The position numbers were made by a program, and so were the translations under genes. A stretch of 64,000 nt of DNA from Candidatus Edwardsbacteria bacterium (GTDB taxonomy: Bacteria; Edwardsbacteria; AC1; EtOH8): assembly GCA_031082425.1 (NCBI GenBank), contig JAVHLB010000007.1:62001-126000 (forward strand). The letters are read 5' to 3'. A model generated the notes under the pieces. The model saw only the letters and a list, made by a program, of their open reading frames with translations. It was not told the origin of the DNA and made no database searches. This document shows positions 47,882 to 56,491 of the stretch, one piece after another (the first letter of the stretch is position 1; the number at the start of each line of letters is the position of its first letter).

Positions 47882-49216
47882 ATGAGAAAATTAATTCTGG
47901 CGGCATCCTGCCTGGCCCTGGTGGTCTCCGGGGCCGGGGCCGTTGACACCCTGGCGGTCCATCAGGACAGCCTGGCCAACGGCCTGAAAATACTGACCGT
48001 GGAGAAGCCCGGCCTGCCACTGGTCAGCTTCCAGGTGTGGTACCGGGTGGGCTCCCGCAACGAGCGTCCCGGCATCACCGGGATCTCCCACCTGCTGGAG
48101 CACATGATGTTCAAGGGGACCGACAAGATCGGTCCCGAGGAGTTCTCCAGGATCGTCCAGAAATACGGCGGTCACAGCAATGCTTTCACCAGCCAGGACT
48201 ACACCGCCTATTACGAGAATATCTCCACCGAGTTCCTTTCGGTGGCCATGGAACTGGAGTCGGACCGGATGGCCAACCTGAAGCTGGATCCCAGGGAGTT
48301 CGAACCGGAGCGCAATGTGGTCAAGGAGGAGCGCCGCCTCAGGGAAAACTCGCCCTATGGGCGGCTGTTCGAGGAGATGAATGCCGCCGCCTATACCGCC
48401 CATCCCTACGGCTGGCCGGTGCTGGGCTGGATGACCGACATTGAAGCCATCACCCCTCAGGATCTTCGCGACTATTATCGGATCTATTATGCCCCCAACA
48501 ACGCCGCCTGCGTGATAGTGGGTGCAGTCAACCGCAAAGAAGCGGTAGCCCTGGTGGAAAAATATTTCGGCGGCATCCCCCGCAACAAGACATCACCGCC
48601 CAAAGTTGCCACCGTGGAACCTCCCCAGATGGGCGAGCGCCGGGTCAAGGTGCTGAAGGACACCCGGATGCCGCTGGTGGCCATGGGATATCACACGCCG
48701 GAAATAGGACAGCCCGACACCTACGCTCTGGAGCTGCTTTCCAATATCCTCAGCAACGGCGAAAGCTCTCGGCTCTACCGCAGCTTGGTCTACGATAAAC
48801 AGCTGGCCCTGTTCGCCGGCGGATATAACGACACCCAGACCGACCCCACCCTGTTCATCTTCTATTCCGCGCCGCTGAAGGGTCACAATACCGAAGAACT
48901 GGAGCAGGCCATAACCGAAGAGCTGGAGAAGATCAGGCGGGATGGCGTCTCCCCGCGGGAACTGCAAAAAAGCAAAAACCAGCTGGAAGCGGATTTTATC
49001 TTCCAGCAGCAACGGAACAACGGCCTGGCCGTCCAGATCGGTTCGGCCCAGACCCGGCTCTCCTGGAGCTACCTGAACAGCTACCTTAAGAATATCCGGG
49101 CGGTAAGCAACCAGGACATCATCTCCGCGGCCAATAAATATTTCATCGACCAGAACCGGACCGTGGCCACCCTGATCCCGACCGGCGCCCCCCAGAGCAA
49201 AGGAGAGGCCCAATGA
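47882..49216 (+). CDS. M16-family zinc protease, catalytic partner
   Basis: 444 residues from ATG 47882, which is 12 nt after AAAGGA; the in-frame ATG at 47873 is too close to that site. Signal peptide to about residue 21. The inverted zinc motif HxxEH is intact (HLLEHMMFKGT, about 62-72), with the distal Glu in ERNVVKEERR. M16 proteases cut peptides or misfolded envelope proteins in the periplasm. ATGA overlap couples it with the second M16 gene. Confidence 0.93.
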   Translation: MRKLILAASCLALVVSGAGAVDTLAVHQDSLANGLKILTVEKPGLPLVSFQVWYRVGSRNERPGITGISHLLEHMMFKGTDKIGPEEFSRIVQKYGGHSNAFTSQDYTAYYENISTEFLSVAMELESDRMANLKLDPREFEPERNVVKEERRLRENSPYGRLFEEMNAAAYTAHPYGWPVLGWMTDIEAITPQDLRDYYRIYYAPNNAACVIVGAVNRKEAVALVEKYFGGIPRNKTSPPKVATVEPPQMGERRVKVLKDTRMPLVAMGYHTPEIGQPDTYALELLSNILSNGESSRLYRSLVYDKQLALFAGGYNDTQTDPTLFIFYSAPLKGHNTEELEQAITEELEKIRRDGVSPRELQKSKNQLEADFIFQQQRNNGLAVQIGSAQTRLSWSYLNSYLKNIRAVSNQDIISAANKYFIDQNRTVATLIPTGAPQSKGEAQ

Positions 49217-50571
49217 GAAAGATGTTTTTGGCCGTCGCTTTGTTTTTGGCCGCAGCCGGAATGGTTTCAGCCCAGAATATCTGGACCCCTCCCCAGCCCA
49301 AAAGGATCGTTCTCAAAAACGGATTGACGATACTGCTGTTGGAGAACCACCAGTTGCCAGTGATATCGGCGGAGGTTATGGTCAAGGCCGGCAGCGTTAC
49401 TGATCCTGCCGGATATGCCGGCCTGGCTAATTTCACAATCGAGATGCTGGCCAAGGGCACTTCCTCCCGCAGTGCGCTGGATATCGCCGATAATTTCGAT
49501 TTTGTGGGCGCCCAGTTCGCAGTCAAATGCGACTATGACGCGGCCTTCATCTCCTTGACCACCCTGACGAAGGATTTTAACCGGACCGGGCCGGTTTTAT
49601 TCGACCTGCTGACCAAACCGGCTTTTGACTCCCTGGAGACCGGGCGGCTGAAAGCCGAGTTGCTCTCGGCCATCGAGGCCAAGGGGGACCGTCCCAATAC
49701 CCAGTCAGCCGAAGCCTTTAACCTGATGCTGTTCAAAGATCACCCCTACGCCCATCCCGGGATGGGCGACGCCGAAAGCGTCTCCCGCATTTCCCGGCAG
49801 GACCTGGCCGGATACCATAAGAAATACTATGCTCCCAATAACTGCATTATCTCGCTGGTGGGGGATTTTAAAAGCTCCCAGATCAAAAGAATGCTGGAGC
49901 AAAATCTGGGAACTTGGGCCGCCCGGAAAATACCCCAATCGATCCTTCCGGAGATACCGCCCATCGGGCAGCCCCGGGCTTTGCTGATAAACCGCCAGAT
50001 CAACCAAGCCTACATCAATCTGGGATTTCTGGGGCCCAGAAGGAGCGATCCCGATTATCAGGCCATCCGGGTGATGAATTACATCCTGGGCGGAGGCGGC
50101 TTCGTATCCCGGCTGGTCAAAAATATCCGGATGGCCCAGGGCCTGGCCTATGACGTGGATTCGTATTACGATCCCCGCAGCGATTTCGGGCCCTACATCC
50201 TATCCGTCCAGACCAAATGCGCCTCGGCTGACACCGCCATCAAGAGCTTGATAGCTGAGATGCGGCTGATCCAGAGCCAGCCGGTCAGCGAAAAGGAGCT
50301 GAAAGAAGCCAAGGACTACATCCGGGGCAGCTATCCCTTCCGCTTCGAAACCAGCGGCCAGACCGCCCGGCAGTTCCTGTACCTGGAACTTTACGATCTG
50401 GGGGCGGATTATTTCCGGCAGGATATGCAGAAGACGCTTCAGGTGACCCAGGCCGACGTAATGGCCGCCGCCAAAAAATACCTGAAGCCGGACAATTTCC
50501 TGCTGGCGATGGTCACCGACACCAGCCAGACAAAATTGAACATCCCCGGCTTGAAGATAGAAAAGCAATAG
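49213..50571 (+). CDS. M16-family protein, non-catalytic partner
   Basis: 452 residues with a signal peptide (to about 20). The zinc motif is lost: LANFTIEMLAKGT replaces (A/S)HLLEHMLFKGT, so neither histidine remains. The fold and C-terminal segments (GGGGFVSRLVKNIRMAQGLAY) are kept. Paired active and inactive M16 subunits form a heterodimer in many bacteria, and the 4-base overlap with the upstream gene supports this. A terminator follows. Confidence 0.92.
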   Translation: MRKMFLAVALFLAAAGMVSAQNIWTPPQPKRIVLKNGLTILLLENHQLPVISAEVMVKAGSVTDPAGYAGLANFTIEMLAKGTSSRSALDIADNFDFVGAQFAVKCDYDAAFISLTTLTKDFNRTGPVLFDLLTKPAFDSLETGRLKAELLSAIEAKGDRPNTQSAEAFNLMLFKDHPYAHPGMGDAESVSRISRQDLAGYHKKYYAPNNCIISLVGDFKSSQIKRMLEQNLGTWAARKIPQSILPEIPPIGQPRALLINRQINQAYINLGFLGPRRSDPDYQAIRVMNYILGGGGFVSRLVKNIRMAQGLAYDVDSYYDPRSDFGPYILSVQTKCASADTAIKSLIAEMRLIQSQPVSEKELKEAKDYIRGSYPFRFETSGQTARQFLYLELYDLGADYFRQDMQKTLQVTQADVMAAAKKYLKPDNFLLAMVTDTSQTKLNIPGLKIEKQ

Positions 50572-50587
50572 GTTGCCCGATAATAAA

Positions 50588-50614
50588 GAAGCCCCTCCTT
50601 GCGGAGGGGCTTTT
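50588..50614 (+). terminator. Terminator after M16 pair
   Basis: AGCCCCTCC (50590-50598) / GGAGGGGCT (50603-50611), loop TTGC, then TTT. Confidence 0.85.
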
Positions 50615-50649
50615 GGTAGTGATTTTTATGCTATCGTTCAAAGGAGCAT

Positions 50650-50778
50650 TTATCTGAGTATAACCATCTTTTTGGTTCTGCTAAACAAGCTGGCCTTCAG
50701 CTGGTAAAAATAAATATCTTTGGATACTATGCGCCCCATATCATCGCGGTCGTTCCAAGTTATTGACCCTTTTCCCGC
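50650..50778 (-). pseudogene. Truncated C-terminal sorting domain (T9SS type A-like) of a lost gene
   Basis: On the minus strand the frame from about 50778 to the stop at 50650-50652 encodes KGSITWNDRDDMGRIVSKDI then YFYQLKASLFSRTKKMVILR. This matches the C-terminal sorting/FlgD-like module found intact at the end of the protein at 58918 (WNGRDNVGNEVSSGVYFYRLKAG). The gene is open upstream only as far as the hairpin end of the dispersed element (50777-50798) and has no start, so its 5' part is gone, apparently replaced by that element. Confidence 0.75.
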
Positions 50779-51169
50779 TTTCTCTTTGAAGAGAAAGCTC
50801 CAAAGAGAACTGTCGCTGCACCGCTGCCCGGAAGTTTATGATATTCAGCTGCCTGAATGTCTTGACCACGAAACAAGGCACCCGCATGCAAAACATTCTT
50901 AACGGCAGCTTATGCCAGTCAGCAGCGCTGATGCGACCCGGACCTCTCCCTGCCTGCCGGCCTCCCTCCCCTCGAGGGGAGGGAAGGGGTGGGGTTGGTG
51001 CCCCGCCTTTAAGTGGAGCGGCTAAGGCTTCAGCCCCGATAAAGCAGTCATTGCGTCATTTGCATCCTGCTTGTTCTGGTTCAATGAATGCCGGGGCATA
51101 GGCCTTACCACCCGCGGAACTGGGCGGCAAAGACTTCTTTGGTTACTTTCTTAGTCATAAGAAAGTAAC
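50777..51169 (-). repeat. Dispersed hairpin-capped element, copy B (reverse orientation)
   Basis: Read on the minus strand it starts with the hairpin GTTACTTTCTT / AAGAAAGTAAC (51169-51142) and ends with GCTTTCTCTT / AAGAGAAAGC (50798-50777). The first 97 bases match copy A (20807-20903) at about 87 positions by eye. In the first hairpin the pair inside the shared stem is G-C in copy A and A-T in copy B, a compensating change that supports the structure. A further hairpin CCTCCCTCCCCTCG / CGAGGGGAGGG lies near 50961-50984 inside. No gene is visible in it. Confidence 0.78.
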
Positions 51170-51218
51170 GGTTAAAACCTGTTTTATATAAAACTTAGTA
51201 AAGATTTTACCAGTAAAT

Positions 51219-51249
51219 AAAAAGCCCCTCCGAAACGGAGGGGCTTTTT
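51219..51249 (-). terminator. Terminator for the minus-strand TPR operon
   Basis: AAAAAGCCCCTCCG (51219-51232) / CGGAGGGGCTTTTT (51236-51249), a 14-bp stem. On the minus strand it is followed by a T-rich run. Confidence 0.9.
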
Positions 51250-51261
51250 AGTTTTAAAAAA

Positions 51262-51729
51262 TCACTCTTCCCGGGGCTCCGAGGAGAGCTCGTCCAGGCT
51301 CAGCTCCCGGCTGTTGGATGGTTTGAAGACATTCCCCATCAGCGGGTCTGATCCCTGATCACCGCTCAGGTCGTCAAGTTTGAACACCCGCCCTCCGGTG
51401 CCGATCTTGGAGGCCACTTCGGAATTGACATCTCCGCCCATGGCCTCGGATGACAGCTCATCCAGGTTGAACTCCCGGGCGCCCACTCCTATCTTGGCCG
51501 CCGGGTCGATATGTTCCGGTTTGGGCTTGGGGGCCGGTTTTTCGACCACCGCCTCCTCCTTGACCGGAACCGGCGTCTGCTCTCCGGCCGACACTTTCCC
51601 GTAATGGGCGATGTCGATGGCCGCATCCGTCTTGGGAATGGCGGTCTTGCTGGGCAGGATGGGATCTATCCGGGAGGGCTGCCTCTGCTCGGCCAGGATC
51701 TTCTCTATTTTATGCAGGGCTTCGTCCAT
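51262..51729 (-). CDS. Low-complexity protein with three LDELS-type repeats
   Basis: 155 residues, probably disordered, with a Pro/Lys/Glu-rich centre. Three short copies of a motif occur: EFNLDELSSE (near 90), VFKLDDLSGD (near 119) and ELSLDELSSE (near 143), each followed by acidic residues. The motif may be a docking peptide, perhaps for the TPR protein encoded 6 bp upstream. GGAGG precedes the ATG. No family recognised. Confidence 0.65.
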   Translation of the reverse strand: MDEALHKIEKILAEQRQPSRIDPILPSKTAIPKTDAAIDIAHYGKVSAGEQTPVPVKEEAVVEKPAPKPKPEHIDPAAKIGVGAREFNLDELSSEAMGGDVNSEVASKIGTGGRVFKLDDLSGDQGSDPLMGNVFKPSNSRELSLDELSSEPREE

Positions 51730-51735
51730 CTAAAA

Positions 51736-53088
51736 CTACCTCCGGGCCCGGTAGGAGGCCAGTTTTCTCCGGGCCTCCTCATGGGTGGGCTGCAGGTTGA
51801 GCACCTTCTCCCAGGCCTTGATGGCCAGTTCGAATTTCTCCAGCTCCTCGTAGGCCACCCCCAGGTTGAAGTAGGCCAGGGAGTAGTCCTCCCGCTTGGC
51901 GATGGCCTGGTTGAACAGCTCCACCGCCTGCTGATAGTCCTTCTTGATGCGGTACAGGCAGCCCAGGTTGTTGTAGGCCTCCGGGGCCTCGGGGGACAGG
52001 TCGATGGCCCTCTTGAAGGCCTCCACCGCCTCCTCCTTTTTGCCCAGGTCGCTCAGGGTCAGCCCCAGGTTGTTGTAGGCCTCGGCAAAATCCGGCCGGA
52101 TGTCCAGGGCCCTGTGAAATTCCGCCTCGGCGGCCGCCAGCTCCCGGCGGTGAAAAAGCATCACCCCCCGGTCGTTATGCTCGTTGCCCTTCTGTCGCCT
52201 CCGTTCGTTGCTGATGTCCCGCTGTTCGTTGCGCTGGCCCTCCAAAAGCTCCTGCATGGTCTGCTGCAGTTTGATCAACTGCTTCTCCATCTCCTCCAGG
52301 CGGGACTGCCTGACGGCATCGGCCTCGCTCAGGGATTTCAGGTATTCGCCCGACCGGTCCATCATCTTGGCCAGACCCTCGTTCAGGCTGTCGGCATTAA
52401 GCCCCCGGCCCAGGGCCTCCACCATCCTCTCCTGCTTCTGGGATATCTCGGCCAGCAGTTCTGTTTCCCGGCTGCCCTGGGCGGCCCGGTTCTGCTGGTC
52501 CTCCAGGATCAGTTCCAGGATGTCGCCGAATTTGTTCTGGTTCAGCACCAGGGCCTCCTTGATATCAGAGGTGCTCTGCAGCATCGGAGCCAGATTATCC
52601 TTAAGCCCGCCCTGGGCGGCCCGATTCTGCTGATCCTCCAGTATCAATTCCAGGATGTCGGTGAACTTGGCCTGGTTCTGATCCAACGCGGATCTCAGAT
52701 CGGCCAGGCTGCTCTGCACCGGCCCCAGGTCCACCGCCCCGACCGTGGACATTTTCTCCTTCAAACCGTGAAGCAGGTCGTTGGTGGCCTCGGCTTTTTT
52801 AAGCACATGCAGCTGGGAGGCGGCGGTGTTCTCCCGGGCCTCCTTGGTCTCGGCCAGGATGGATTTGAGGACCGCCAGTTGCTCCTCGCTGCCCGCCGGC
52901 TGGATCTTGCTGTCAATGGCAGGCAGGGAGCATTTGCCGGCCGCGCTGTCGAAGATCTCGCACTGCGCCTCCAGGCAGTCCTTGAGTTCCGTCTGGGGTG
53001 TTTCCTTCTCCTCGGTTATCTTTCCCTCGGAGTCGTATTTTATTTCCCTGATGGTGGTGTGCACCGACAGAAAGGGGCATTTATTCAT
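51736..53088 (-). CDS. TPR protein with N-terminal cysteine module and coiled coil
   Basis: 450 residues. The N-terminus has four cysteines (Cys4, then DCLEAQC near 37-43, then GKCS near 52), possibly a metal site. A long coiled coil (about 65-300) contains a near-perfect internal duplication, KF(T/G)DILELILEDQQNRA, at about 145 and 190. TPR units fill about 305-440. AGGAG lies before the ATG. Together with the following LDELS-repeat protein it may form a scaffold. Function unknown. Confidence 0.8.
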   Translation of the reverse strand: MNKCPFLSVHTTIREIKYDSEGKITEEKETPQTELKDCLEAQCEIFDSAAGKCSLPAIDSKIQPAGSEEQLAVLKSILAETKEARENTAASQLHVLKKAEATNDLLHGLKEKMSTVGAVDLGPVQSSLADLRSALDQNQAKFTDILELILEDQQNRAAQGGLKDNLAPMLQSTSDIKEALVLNQNKFGDILELILEDQQNRAAQGSRETELLAEISQKQERMVEALGRGLNADSLNEGLAKMMDRSGEYLKSLSEADAVRQSRLEEMEKQLIKLQQTMQELLEGQRNEQRDISNERRRQKGNEHNDRGVMLFHRRELAAAEAEFHRALDIRPDFAEAYNNLGLTLSDLGKKEEAVEAFKRAIDLSPEAPEAYNNLGCLYRIKKDYQQAVELFNQAIAKREDYSLAYFNLGVAYEELEKFELAIKAWEKVLNLQPTHEEARRKLASYRARR

Positions 53089-53228
53089 TGTAAACTCCTA
53101 ATATTCAATCTGTAAAAGATATCATAAACCGTTGGTTTCGTCAAGCGGGATTTTTGGAAGAGGACCTCACCCTTCCACTTCGATTGAAAAACAGTTTGTC
53201 TTCTCAGTGCAGGCTCTCTCCTAATGCA
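53089..53228 (+). repeat. Intergenic GC-rich repeat fragment (CTCTCC/GGAGGGG type)
   Basis: Between the TPR gene and nadA: CCTCACCC at 53164, and TTCTCAGTGCAGGCTCTC (53199-53216) followed by AGGGGAGGGGTAGGGG (53229 onward, just inside nadA's stop region). The same TCTCAG.GCAGGCTCTC...GGGGAGGGGTAGGG string occurs inside the gene at 60554-60590. Confidence 0.5.
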
Positions 53229-54194
53229 TTAGGGGAGGGGTAGGGGAAAGGTCTGCTTTGCTACCTCCAGCATCCGCTCCAGCGCCAGCCTGGCCTTTTC
53301 GGCCACTTCGGCCGGGACCGTTATCTCATATTTCTGATTCTCCAGGCCCCAGGCCGCCTTGGCCAGGGTGATCATCTTCATGTTCCGGCACACCGCATTG
53401 GCCGCCAGGGGATATATGCCCTTTTGGGGATTGGCGGCAGCTAATTGATCGATCAACCCTTGTTCGGTTCCGATCACCCATTCGCTTATCTCCGGATGCT
53501 CCTTCACCGCCTGCACCATCCCATAGGTGGAGGCCGCCATATCGGCCCGCTCGATCACCTCCGGCGGACTCTCCGGATGGACGATAAAGGTGGCCCCGGG
53601 ATGTTCTTCCCTGGCATTGATGATATCCCGGACCGTAAAGCGGTTATGCACATAGCAGTACCCCGGCCACAGGATCAATTTCCTTCCCGTCATCTTGGCG
53701 GCATATGCCCCCAGGTTCCTGTCCGGCACGAACAGGATCTCCCGGTCCGCCGGCAGCGAGTTGATTATATCCACCGCATTGGACGAGGTGCAGCAGATGT
53801 CGCTCTCGGCCTTGACCGCCGCCGTGCTGTTGACGTAGGTGACCACTATCGGGTTGTTGTGTTTTTCCCTGGCCTGGCGCAGGGCCTCCGGCGTGACCAT
53901 ATCGGCCATGGGGCAGCCGGCGCCCCGGTCCGGCAGCAGAACGGTTTTTTCGGGGTTGAGCAGCTTGGCGCTCTCGGCCATGAAGTGCACCCCGCAGAAG
54001 ACGATGGTTTTGGCCTTGACCCTGACCGCCGCCTGGGCCAGGGCCAGGGAATCGCCAATGAAGTCGGCCAGCCTCTGGACCGGCAGCACTTGGTAGTTGT
54101 GCACCAGAAAGGCCGCATCCCGCTCTTCTTTGAGCCGGGATATTATTTTATACAGTTCTTCGTCTGGTAATCTTTGATAATCTTCCAGGATCAT
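53229..54194 (-). CDS. nadA: Quinolinate synthase
   Basis: 321 residues. The three cluster ligands are spaced as in the family: Cys94 (GAGCPMADM), Cys180 (WPGYCYVH) and Cys269 (ANAVCRNMK). A-type start (LVHNYQ) and the TYVNS and PDRNLG blocks are present. It condenses iminoaspartate with dihydroxyacetone phosphate to quinolinate for NAD synthesis, using an oxygen-sensitive 4Fe-4S cluster. No nadB or nadC is nearby. The ATG overlaps the lpxK stop by 4 bases. The last few codons run into a GGGGAGGGG repeat. Confidence 0.96.
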   Translation of the reverse strand: MILEDYQRLPDEELYKIISRLKEERDAAFLVHNYQVLPVQRLADFIGDSLALAQAAVRVKAKTIVFCGVHFMAESAKLLNPEKTVLLPDRGAGCPMADMVTPEALRQAREKHNNPIVVTYVNSTAAVKAESDICCTSSNAVDIINSLPADREILFVPDRNLGAYAAKMTGRKLILWPGYCYVHNRFTVRDIINAREEHPGATFIVHPESPPEVIERADMAASTYGMVQAVKEHPEISEWVIGTEQGLIDQLAAANPQKGIYPLAANAVCRNMKMITLAKAAWGLENQKYEITVPAEVAEKARLALERMLEVAKQTFPLPLP

Positions 54195-55282
54195 CGCCTT
54201 AGAGCCTCTTTGATGATTTCAAGTAATTTTCCCTTCCCTGACTCCGGACTAAAAGAGATCTCGATCTCCAGTACCGATAGCGGCTTCCCCGGGTTCCAGC
54301 CCGCCGGCAGTTTTACCGCATCCTTCTCGGTAGTGACCACGGCCCCGCAATCGACGGCCGCCCGCGATATCCTTTCCCGGTCGGACCGATCATAGGAATG
54401 ATGGTCTCCGAAGATGATGTGACCCGAGATCTCGTATCCCAGCGCCTTGATGCTGTTCTGGAATGAATCCGGCCGGGCGATGCCGGAGAACAAAAGCAGT
54501 TTATTGCCATTTGCCGGTTTGATAGCCCCACTCACTGGTTGATCACTCAACGGTTTTAATCTGACGGCCCGGTGATCGCAGTAAAATACCGGCTGGCCTA
54601 GATGATATTTTTTCACCAGCCTTTCGATGGGTTGACAGCCGTCGTGGCCGCCGCATCTGGTGGCGATAATGATATCGGCCCGTTTAAGGGCCGGGGCCGG
54701 CTCCCGCAGCCGGCCGGCCGGCAGCAGCCAGCCGTTGCCCAGCGGCCGTTTGCCGTCCAGCAGCACGATATCCAGGTCCCGGGCCATCCGCCAGTGCTGG
54801 AAGCCGTCATCCATGATGATCACATCGGCCCCGGCTGCTGCCGCCATCTCCGCGGCCCGGATCCGGTCTTTGCCCACTATGACGATGGCCCTGCCCAGCA
54901 GTTTTTGAGCCATCAAAAAAGGCTCGTCGCCCGACTCGGCGGGGACGGCCAGGATCTTCTGCCAGTCGCTGATAACGGTTATTTCCGAGCCTTTGCCACC
55001 CGTCCTTTTGTAACCCCTGGATAATATGGCCGGTTTAAATCCCGCCGTCGATAGTTCCCCGGCCAGCATGATGCAGAAGGGGCTCTTGCCGGTGCCCCCG
55101 GCGCCTAGGTTTCCCACGCAGACCACCGGAAGCCGGCTTTTTTGGGTCTTTAAAAGCCCTGTCCGGTAGCCCGCCCTCCGCAATTGATAGACCAGAAGAT
55201 ACAGGATCGAAAAGGGCCAGAGAAAAATAACGGATGCTATGTCGGCTGATGCTGGCTTCATAATGCCATTAGGATAACCCAT
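54191..55282 (-). CDS. lpxK: Tetraacyldisaccharide 4'-kinase
   Basis: 363 residues from the ATG at 55282; an in-frame ATG at 55261 is also possible, and neither has a strong ribosome site. Membrane-associated N-terminal helix (about 13-30). P-loop GNLGAGGTGKSPF (about 56-68), and VIIMDDGFQHWRMARDLDIV (about 152-171) with the conserved DDGFQ. It phosphorylates the 4' position of lipid A disaccharide, which implies a lipid A-containing outer membrane. It overlaps nadA by 4 bases. Confidence 0.94.
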   Translation of the reverse strand: MGYPNGIMKPASADIASVIFLWPFSILYLLVYQLRRAGYRTGLLKTQKSRLPVVCVGNLGAGGTGKSPFCIMLAGELSTAGFKPAILSRGYKRTGGKGSEITVISDWQKILAVPAESGDEPFLMAQKLLGRAIVIVGKDRIRAAEMAAAAGADVIIMDDGFQHWRMARDLDIVLLDGKRPLGNGWLLPAGRLREPAPALKRADIIIATRCGGHDGCQPIERLVKKYHLGQPVFYCDHRAVRLKPLSDQPVSGAIKPANGNKLLLFSGIARPDSFQNSIKALGYEISGHIIFGDHHSYDRSDRERISRAAVDCGAVVTTEKDAVKLPAGWNPGKPLSVLEIEISFSPESGKGKLLEIIKEALRR

Positions 55283-55315
55283 CCGGGATGAAATTACAAC
55301 AATTTTATGTAAAAA

Positions 55316-55335
55316 GCCGCCCCGCAGAGGGCGGC
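55316..55335 (-). terminator. Terminator after DUF8082-like gene
   Basis: GCCGCCC (55316-55322) / GGGCGGC (55329-55335), 6-nt loop; on the minus strand followed by TTTTTA. Confidence 0.85.
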
Positions 55336-55369
55336 ATTTTACATCCTTATTTATGCAAAACCGAGAGCT

Positions 55370-55606
55370 TTAGGTCAGCTTGGCCACCAGCTGCGACAGC
55401 TCCTGAGCCTTGTCCTTCTCAATCACCAGGGAGCCGGAGATATAAAGCCACTTCGACAATTCGGCCAAATGCTCTTTCTGCAGCTGCTCGTAGTCCAGCC
55501 CCTGCAGATGATATTTGGTCTGCCTGACCAGGAACATCTTGGCGGCCGGCCCCAGATAGGCGGTGGAGATGCTCAAAACTCTCTGGGCGAGATCGGTCAT
55601 GTTCAT
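55370..55606 (-). CDS. Small DUF8082-like protein
   Basis: 78 residues (76 if the second ATG at 55600 is used; AGGGG is better placed for that one). AYLGPAAKMFLVRQTKYHLQG and KWLYISGSLVIEKDKAQEL are the two conserved blocks I associate with DUF8082-type modules, which usually form the C-terminal part of signalling proteins. Here it stands alone and overlaps the end of the HAMP sensor gene by 4 bases, so it may be that sensor's detached output or adaptor. Confidence 0.65.
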   Translation of the reverse strand: MNMTDLAQRVLSISTAYLGPAAKMFLVRQTKYHLQGLDYEQLQKEHLAELSKWLYISGSLVIEKDKAQELSQLVAKLT

Positions 55607-56430
55607 TTCCCCTGCTCCGTTTTATTTTCCGATTCCCCTTTTTCCATCATCACGATCTTCAGGCTGGCCACCATCCGGCCGAAGGAATCCGCCAGGTCGC
55701 CGATCTCGTCGTTCCGTCTGACATCCATCTTCACCTCCATGTCGCCCATGCTGATCCGGTTGGCGATCCGGTTGAGGCGGTTGACGTCCTTGATGATGGT
55801 CCCCGAGAACAGCAGGATGATGAACCCGGCGAACAGCACCGCGATGCCGATGATCAGGTAGATGGTGTTCCCGATGAACCTCTGCTTGGCGAGCACGTCC
55901 TTGCTGGTCATGTCCACCCCCACCAACCCCACCGAATTGCCCAGCGAATCCCGGATGGGGGCGTAGCCCGAGAGGAATGTCCCCCACTGGTCGGTCACGA
56001 ATTCATTGTCGGCGCTGGGTCTTTGGAACCCGGCCAGCATTTCGTCATTGACCTCGTCGTATGCCTCGCCGATGGCGCAGGGCTCCTCGGGATCGGGATC
56101 CACCACGAACACCGCGCCCTCTTCGGTCTTCCGCATGGTGTAGATATAGGTGATGTGATCGTTGGCCTTCTGGACCCTGAGCAGGGCCTGGCCGATGGCC
56201 CCAAAGGCCGGGGTTCCCTCGTCGCCCGGCTTGATCCCGGCATGGAGATCGCCGTCGATGTTCACCGCAACGGCCGAGGCCACCGCCATCAGCTCGGTCC
56301 GCATCTGTTCCTTTAGGGCCTTCTTGGTATGATTGAAGGTATAGAAGAAAGCCAGTCCGGATATCAGCAGGATCATAATTATGAAGCTTAAGGTAAGCTT
56401 GGTCTTAAGGCTGTGGAAGAACTTTATCAT
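55603..56430 (-). CDS. Cache-type sensor with HAMP domain and no output domain
   Basis: 275 residues: span at about 12-32, periplasmic Cache-like domain (about 35-190, with YIYTMRK and SGYAPIRDSLGNSVGLVGVDM), second span (about 192-212), HAMP (about 213-265), then only ten residues more. It therefore senses a ligand outside and carries the signal to a HAMP, but has no kinase, cyclase or MCP domain. The small DUF8082-like gene overlapping its end by 4 bases is the likely partner. It lies 61 bp after waaA. Confidence 0.85.
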   Translation of the reverse strand: MIKFFHSLKTKLTLSFIIMILLISGLAFFYTFNHTKKALKEQMRTELMAVASAVAVNIDGDLHAGIKPGDEGTPAFGAIGQALLRVQKANDHITYIYTMRKTEEGAVFVVDPDPEEPCAIGEAYDEVNDEMLAGFQRPSADNEFVTDQWGTFLSGYAPIRDSLGNSVGLVGVDMTSKDVLAKQRFIGNTIYLIIGIAVLFAGFIILLFSGTIIKDVNRLNRIANRISMGDMEVKMDVRRNDEIGDLADSFGRMVASLKIVMMEKGESENKTEQGK

Positions 56431-56491
56431 TTTATCCTCGGTTAAATGTGAAATTGCTCAGGTGTCATTATATAACCTTGTTCAATACATT

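Noticed and set aside
49213..50571. Second M16 gene as an active protease
   Set aside because: The HxxEH zinc motif is replaced (NFTIE), so it is read as the inactive partner.
50838..51101. An 87-codon plus-strand frame inside the second dispersed repeat
   Set aside because: It has no ribosome site or family features and lies in the non-coding element.
51511..53115. A 534-codon plus-strand frame
   Set aside because: Antisense to the TPR/coiled-coil gene; rich in Leu/Gly/His without any domain.
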